From contig CM026571.1 in assembly GCA_015143295.1 (NCBI GenBank), positions 5,537,501 through 5,601,500 of the forward strand: a DNA stretch of 64,000 bases, in the 5' to 3' direction. The stretch is from Tetracentron sinense. Taxonomy: Eukaryota; Streptophyta; Magnoliopsida; Trochodendrales; Trochodendraceae. The notes under the pieces are model-generated. The model was not told where the DNA came from. It made no database searches and was given only the letters and a program-made list of their open reading frames with translations. Positions 47,701-56,400 of the stretch are shown piece after piece (position 1 is the first letter of the stretch; every line of letters starts with the position of its first letter). Both the position numbers and the translations under genes were made by a program.

Positions 47701-49240
47701 GTGAGCGAGTGTTGTGGGGCCCACATGGTATGTTGGAAGTAGGGCTGATAGTACCTTCATTCGAAGAGAAAGTTTATACGAGTTCAATGGTACAGATGAT
47801 TTGTGGATCTTCAATGTATTGTTCTGTAAAAGACCAGTATGACTTCACCAGCAATGGTTAAAGGGTGAAAGGTTTATCATCCACTTTGAGGAGAAGGACG
47901 TAACTCTACCTTCCCTTGTGACACATCTAGGGCCACCTAATGAGCAACCCCAAAAGGAGTTGGGGGCGGGCTCTAGGATCCTAAAGGGGATCTTGGAGTC
48001 TCCTTGGATGGTTGTTGGAACATCCTAGCACTGCGCAAGAGCCTTCGGGCAAGAGGTTTTATCCTAGTACGACTTTTAAGCATGCGGTATGCATCATGGT
48101 CGTCTAGGAGGGAAGCGAGGTATGGTTGGGATACTCGGTCAGAGGACCGAGGATTGCGTTGTGGGCGTCATGCCCTCAATGCTCGGTAAACGGGGTAGTG
48201 ATGCTCCTACGCTATCCGTGATGCATGGGGATGGCCGATGGTCGTGTTCTAGAGTATCGGGCCGTGTTGGATGTTCGGCTTGATCGGGGAACCTTAGCAT
48301 CTTGAGAGATGCGCGGGATGGAACCTCGGTGATGCGGGAACCTTATGTGTTGGACGAGTGTCGGGTGCGACACGATGAAGTAATGCGTAAGCCAACTGAG
48401 CGTAGCTTAACAGATGAGACTCGGTAGTGGGTCGTACCTTGTTGTAGCATGAGACGTTGGGTCGGTTCAGTAGACAGATAGTGTAATGGTGTAAGGCTGG
48501 CCGAGATCATGGGATCGAGGCGCCCGTACGGTTGTTTCGCAAAATCAAAAAGTTGACCGTGACAATTGGGCGATCACCTGGGCACTAAGTCGTTAGGTAG
48601 TCGCTTATGTGAAAAGAAACGTAAAGCACTTCTTTTGCTTAAACTTTTCATTTGCTATTTTTATTTATTTATTTATTTATTTTAATATTGCAATTTATTT
48701 TTGCCATTAATATTTGTTATAAAATTGTTTTGCCAACTTTATTCTTTCGTTAGGTTAGCCATGAAGGAGGAAGAAGGAATCCCGATTCATGAGAGGTCCT
48801 TAGAATCTTTAAAGACATTAAGATTTATTATGTATCCAAGAACATAATTTCTCATTTCATGTAAAAGACATCATTTTTTTTATTCTTTTAAATGAGTAGA
48901 AACGAACCGTAACCTAAATCGAGGAGCTCAATATGTCGAAATCATGCTTTCTTCCTCTTCTAAAAAATCCTGGCGTTCCCATTTCCTCCTCTCCCATAGC
49001 TTGAATTGTGGTTTGCTTTTCTTTTCATAATTGAAGAGGAAAAAGAAAAAGAAAAAAATAATATTAAGAGTCCTAATTTTGTCATTAAGGGGGATAATAG
49101 CACACTTCTTAGTGTAAATAAGTTACGTATTGATTTTTGTACCATAGTTACATGGTTACCTAATTTAATTGGGTCATGGGGTTTAGGTTCTGTCTATACG
49201 CAGCACGCGGGCACCTCAATAAACAACAAAATATATATAT

Positions 49241-49278
<38 letters not shown>

Positions 49279-50369
49279 TAATTGCTAATTTCTTGTATGC
49301 ACACACATATATATATATATAGGGAAGGATACTAATGAGCCATGCTCATTAAAGCTTTAAATGAGTGGTCCCTCTAGAAAGATGACACATGGCAGTCTTT
49401 TTTTGAATCTGACCATTGGATTTTAAGGTGGGTCCATTAAAAGACAGGTGTCAAGAAATCAGTTCAATCGAACCTATTTAGACCATCCGATTAGACCCTA
49501 GTTTGTTAGCATTAACCCCCTAGGGTTTACTAGACCCTACCTAGACTATAGAAATGATTGATACTAGCACAGACCCCATGCAATGCACAGTAATAATTAA
49601 GAATATCTAAATTAAAAAAATATTATTTATTTATTTAGATATTAAGTAATATATTTTAAGAATATTTCATAAATTTTATTTTTAATAGGATTAGTTTTTT
49701 TATTATTTGATATACATTATTATTTGTATTAATTAATTAATTTTATAATAATAGTTTATTATTATTTTAATAACATTTATAAGAAAATCATAAGTTTCAT
49801 AGTATTAAGCTTAAATTAATACACCCAAGAGTTGGAAATAAGAGAGAACTCTACAATAGTGGAGATAGATAGGCCTCTAGGATGACATTGTGGGTCCCAA
49901 ACCTGTAAGAGTTGGAGATAAGAGAGGAGTCTACAATAGTGGAGATAGAGAGGGATCTAGTATGAAATAGTGGGTCCCAAATTTGAACGGTGGAGATTAA
50001 AGAGAAAAGCCACATGTCATCTCTAAATAGAACTTATGAGATTCAAGGGATTGAAGTTTGGAGAGCAAAGAAAAAAGTCTTATTTCTTTATATTATAGTA
50101 GTAGATTCCCATCTTTGATCGGAAGGTCTATAAACACCCGATCAAGCTGATTTTTTGCCACGTGTCTCTTGAGAGACGTGTCTTGCCATCCAATGGTTGA
50201 ATTCCAGAACAACCCGCCACATGTCCCATTATTAGGGACCACTCATTAAAAGCTTTAATGAGCATGGCTCATTAGAATGCTACTCTCTCTCTCTCTCTCT
50301 CTATATATATTGTTGATGTGCATTTGTTCTCATTAAAAGCTTTAATGAGCATGGCTCATTAGAATGCTA

Positions 50370-50426
<57 letters not shown>

Positions 50427-53400
50427 ATGTGCATTTGTTCTCATTTCCTCCGTGATATTTCATTTATATTCTGAAGTTGGCATCTCAACATTTGAGTTTC
50501 ATAAACTTTATTTGATATTTTAATTATTAAATGGCTGAATATGGCCACGTATCTACAACTTTAAAAAGAGATTATTATTTGTGCGACATGTATCTGTATC
50601 TATCATTGAGACACAGTCCAATATCTGTTTAAAATTGACTGTGTGAATATGCTATTTTTACTGTATACTACATACTATTTCCTTCAAAAGTTTATTTTGT
50701 TAACTAATCTTTTTTTTGGGGGGATATTTTGAGAACTAGAACTAATTTTTTATTGTACAAATGTGTCTTTATGTTCGTTAATTCACTGAAAATATCATTT
50801 GAAACTGGCCATCATGCTTATTTTCATCTTTATGTACCATGTAGGTATATCAACGTAGAAGTGAGCTCGTCATTGGAGCAGCTATTATGGTGTTAATGAT
50901 TTCTGCTAAGGTATTTATTGTATGCAGCCATGTCTATTCATATTATTGGATATCTATTCTTGCTAGCAAGTATGAAGTAACCCAATCTTCACGGTATCAC
51001 TGATGCCTGAGTGTTGTCGCCCCTCAACTTTTTCTGCGTGTTAGCATTGATTTGAATAATATAGAGTTGGATACGAAATAAAGAAGTAGAATAAAGTAGG
51101 CACGTCTCACTTCTTGCTTGCTGTTGTAGTGATATTTTGCCTTTTTTCGGTCTTTGATTCTGAAAGAATTTGAGGGAGTGAAGGTGTCAGAATTTTTATG
51201 TTTTTTTTAGCCATTTAAAGCGTTAACATACCTGTTCTGTCTGTTTCTCTTCTGGGCTATGTACAGTTCTTTTCTTGATTTTCTTCTGAGTCAGCTTTTT
51301 TGCCTGTGTACCAGCCCTTAATCTTTGGTAAAATATATATGTATGTGTGTATATATATATACACACACACACACATCTTTTTGCATAGAATTCTCTCACT
51401 GATATACTGTTGCTTTGTAGAATGCTTGTAAGATTGGATGGTTTCCTGCTAAGGATACTGATGACCTTCTTACCTTGGCAAATGAGGTTTGCAAACATTT
51501 TTCTGTCACCCTATCATATTATTTAATAAGGTTATTTCCTTTCAATGGCCTTTGTATTATAAAGATGACTAAACAATGGTCTTCCTGCATACTTAGATAG
51601 GGAGCAACTTCTGTAGTAGGGGAGATGCTAATACTGAAGCAAGCCATACTTCTCCCACTATTTTAAAAATTATGTCCAGGTATGAGCTTCTATTGTGTTT
51701 GCTTCTTACTGCATCATTTTGAACCTTTCATTAGCTGAAAATATTTTGTGATCTAATCATATACTTGTTTTGTTTGGTTCACTCTTTCCCTGCATGTGTT
51801 TTAATGATGTCAGCCTAAAGAGACTGAAATTTTACAGCTGAGACACAGGATAAGGTCCACTATCGAGACCAACAAGTCTCTAGTCTTTATAGTCCAGTTT
51901 TGTGTTTTGTCGGCTCTTGTTTTTGAATTAGATTATGACTGTTGGGAACAGTAGGGTAATAGTTTTTTCATAATCCATTTACAATAATATTAGTTGAGAC
52001 AGCCTAAGAGCATCGCCAACTGGGCTCTATAACTCTAAATATAGAGATTTTGTTGAAAAATCCAACTCGAACCGGGCTCTATATTTAGAGGCCGGCCTCT
52101 ATATTGCTACAGTGAGTCTCTACATTTAGAGGTCGGGAGAGAAAATAGAGATGGCCTCTATAACACTATTCACTCTCTTACAATACCATTTGTGTCCTCT
52201 TTTTGTCTTTCAATCTTTGTTAAAATGCCGATTGTGTCCTTTTACCTTTTGACACCCTCTTAACCGTGGTTAAGATTCATCCACCCGTCCTTGGTTTGTT
52301 TTAAATATTAATTATTTTTTAAAATTAAAAATTGTTTTTAATATTAAAAAACTCTAAAAACAGTTTTTTAATTTTAAAAAACGAATTAATATTTTAAAAA
52401 AAAAACCAAGGATGGGTAGGTGAATCTTAACCACGGTTAAGGGGTGTCAAAAGGGACATGTGGCGGCCGTGCTTAATATATGAATAGTGTTATAGAGTAG
52501 GAATAGTGATTTACAGTTGAACACGGTTGGAGCAAATAACTCTAAAGTGGGCCCATCTCCTCTAAATATAGAGAAGATGCCGAAATAGAGAGATATAGAG
52601 TTTTGGGTTGGAGATGCTCTAAAGAGACTGAAATTTTACAGCTGAGACACAAGATAAGGTCCACTATCGAGCCCAACAAGTCTCTAGTCTTTATAGTCCA
52701 GTTCTGTGTTTTGTCAGCTCTTGTTTTTCAATTAAATTATGACTGTTGGGAACAGTAGGGTAATAGTTTTTTCATAATCCATTTACAATAATATTAGTTG
52801 AGTCAGTTTGACCGGTCATAGTAGAGTGAATAATCAGGTGATCAAGTTATGTATTTATTTTCTTTTCATATTTATAACCTGAATCAGAAGTTTGAGTATC
52901 ACTTGGATCATGTAGATGCTGCTACTCAGCAGTCGGCACATCCATATTAACTTATGTCTGGATCAATTTTCTCCTATGAAGTTACAGAGTTGTCTGCCAC
53001 TGCAAATTCCTAGTGGTGCAGCATCTTCTCTTTCTGGTTTTCTGGTTGTGTGATTCCTTCATTGGAAGAAAGCTTTTATAGTGCCGATTCTATTAAATTT
53101 TCCCTTCCACTTGAACTAGTGCCGGCTTTACTTCATCATCCCCGATTTCCGGCCTGCAGTCTTTCTTTCTAAATCCCATCTCTCTCTCTCTCTCTAGCTC
53201 TAATATCTCTATCATGCTGCATACATTGGCTTGAGAATCATCATTGACATGTAAGTTATTATGGACAATTGATTGAAGGATTATAAGTTGAAACTTCAAG
53301 CCAGTGCCAATGTACTGGGGCTTAATTGGAGATGCAAAAAGCCAGAGTATGTGCAGAATTGGCAATTATAATACATTCTAGAGGGAGCTAAAATAAAGAC

Positions 53401-56400
53401 TTTACCTTTGACAAGCCTTCACTCATGATTCCTAATTTTCCAAAGCACCTTCTCTTATCACCATCCATGTCAAATGCTCATATATGCAGACACCCTTTCT
53501 TCATAATTTCAGAGTATGACCAACATGCACAGCTAAGATGAGGATCCTGAATCTCTGGTTGGATGTTGAAATAATGGAATCCTATAATGATTATATCAAT
53601 AAAACTAAAAATAATAGAAATTTTTTTTTTTTTAAATGAGGAACCTGAGAAAATGCTAGGCATTGAAGATAGCATCTGAGTATTTGGATGTGTCCTGTCA
53701 CTGGTAGTCCCCTTTCAGTTATACACCAGTCTTTTAAAAGGCAAAGGTGTGAAGTGAGGTGTTAGGAGCTCCAGATGCATTAAGCCAGAGTATTTTTTTT
53801 TCTTTTGGTAAATCATGGCAGCTTATGTCACATGCTATTTATCTTGCTTTTCATATTCCAAATGTTTTTTTTTTTGTTATTAGAGCTTTGAGTGTGTATT
53901 GATATTTATTTTATCATTTCCTAAATTATCAATGCATGTTTCAATGGTTTTCATAACGTTTCCATCACTTCCAATTTTTTACAATATTTCTATGGATTTC
54001 CATAAATTTCCATGAGATATGTCCACTTTCTAGATGCCGAAATTTATACCGAAAGTAAGTTTAAAACCTTGGTTCTAACCCATTTAATGTAAAATTTTCC
54101 CTTACATTATAATTTGTGGGGTTCACTTTCATTTCTATATCGAAACCACTTCTTTGAGTGATAGGAGATATTCAACAGCTTTCATTACATACTCTTGTAA
54201 CTAGAACACCTGTGTTAGCAGCTAGTTGTTAGTGAGTGTGCATGCTTTCTTCTGAACCTGAGTTGTCTCATATTAACCTTTCTCTTCTTATCACAAAGTG
54301 GGCCAAGTCTTGGAAATTGAGTTTTGAATAGACTCCATATTTTTCAGATTTTCTATTTATTTCCCATCATGTGTTTTAAAATGACTTGATTTCATGGGCA
54401 GAATTGTTAATCAATTACACTGATAATTGAATGGTGTTTGGAAACTCTCTCTCTCTCTCTGCAGATTTTATCCAAGAATGAAGATGGGCAGCATACTTGC
54501 TTCTCTTGAAGTCAAGGTTTGATTTGATTTTATTTGATATTGTTAATTTTGGTATTTAGTTTTGAATGTATTAATTGATCTTTTCTTTGTGTTGTAGCCT
54601 GGATATGGAGCTTTTGTGGCTGATTTTAATATCCCAAAGAATGCAGTGTCTGCTGCACAAGAAAAAATAGTAAGTAACCTTGAAACCAATTTAGTTTTCA
54701 CAAAGTGCTATATTGTTGCTCCAGTCCATTATTTAGGCAAATCCCTTGAGGAGAATAGCTAAATATTTACTTAATTTAAATGGAAATTTCGAAATGGGTT
54801 ATGCATTTTGCCTGATATTCCTTCTTCGACCCTATGATACTATGATAGCAGATAAATTACTATTCATTGTATTCTTTTAGCCACTGAAAATTGAAGTCTG
54901 CACCACATCTGGTTAGAGCATAATGTTTTTTTTAATCTACTTAGCCATTTGCTTGGTTGGTATCGGTGTTTTAAACGCGAAGGCATAGGGCGTGGCGTTG
55001 GGACCTCAAGATGCGTGAGGCTTGAGCTTCACAAAAAAGTCTTATGTTACCTCATTTTAACCAATACATAAATAATAAATAAGAATATTACAAGTAAGAT
55101 TCACAAAAATTAATTAAAGGTAACACACACACACACACACACATATATATATGTGTGTGTGTGTGTGTATTACCTTTAATTAGTACATATATAATATATA
55201 ATTAATACATATATGTGATACTGTATAAATTTTCCAGTCATAAAAATATAAATTTAGGAAGCAAGAAAAGCTAAAACTTAGATTACTTTTCTGTTCATAT
55301 ACATGTTAAAAGACGGATAATTCTCAATCGCCATGGTGTTGATTTTGGATTCCAACAAAGTGACAGAAAATTACAAATTACTCATCAACTACATTTGTTA
55401 GACAATGGTTCCAAATCTTTGCAATGTCTAGAATGAAAATTAGAGTAAAAAAAATTCTCAACAAGGTTTTAAAAAGCTTAAATACGTTAGACATAATAAA
55501 TTAAGTATTAATTTAGATTTTTTTTTTAAATTGGTAATATATATATATATAAATAATGAGAAAAAATGGAAGTACAAGTGGGGACCGAGGGGTCACAAGG
55601 GAGTGTACCCAAGGCCGAAAAACTAAGTAGAAAGTAAAGACAAGATATTAAGGGATAGGATTACAACAAAAAATGTAAACATGCCGAACCAAAGCTCTCC
55701 AAATTAGAGCACCACTATGCCAAGAGGTGGCTAGCCCTACGGCATATGATCGCGTGAGGAGAGGAAGAGTCGTCATAGACCCTTGACTTTCGTTCTTTCC
55801 AAAGAGACCAAACTATCAATGCGATTATCAAACGACCCCCCTTCGAAACCCTCTTCCCCCAAAAACACCAAGAATGTACAAGATTAAAAGTCCCGGAAGG
55901 AATGAGGAAAGACCCAACTGATTCCCAAGTGGGCGAAGAAATAGCTCCAAACCTTTTGGGCGAAAGGGCAATGTAACAGGAGGTGATCAACCGTCTCCTC
56001 AGCATCTAGACACATAAAACAACCATTAGCCATCTGTCACCCTCTATTCATGAGATGATTGCATGTTAGTATCTTATCCCAAACTGCGATCCAAAGAAAG
56101 AAGGATACCTTGGGAGGCAGACCCGCCTTCCATACCGATCTATAAGGGAAAGGGTGGCCGATGTAGGGGAGTAAAGCTTGATAAATGGATCTCATTGAGA
56201 ACTGACCTTTGTTGTCCCTAGACGACTAGATCACAAACGGACATCCCTAAGGTTGGGGTAGGTGGGGACGTGGTGGAGTCTTGTGAGGAGGTTTTGGAAG
56301 CAGTCTAGTACCTAGTTCTTAAGGTTGCGTCTCAAACGGGGGCACCAGACTATTGTTTGGGAGATACTCGAGGTAGGATTCAACGGAGGCTGATTTATCT

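Noticed and set aside
47530..48283. Several 60-94 codon ORFs on both strands
   Set aside because: They fall in a GC-richer block interpreted as a possible solo LTR; no recognisable protein segment.
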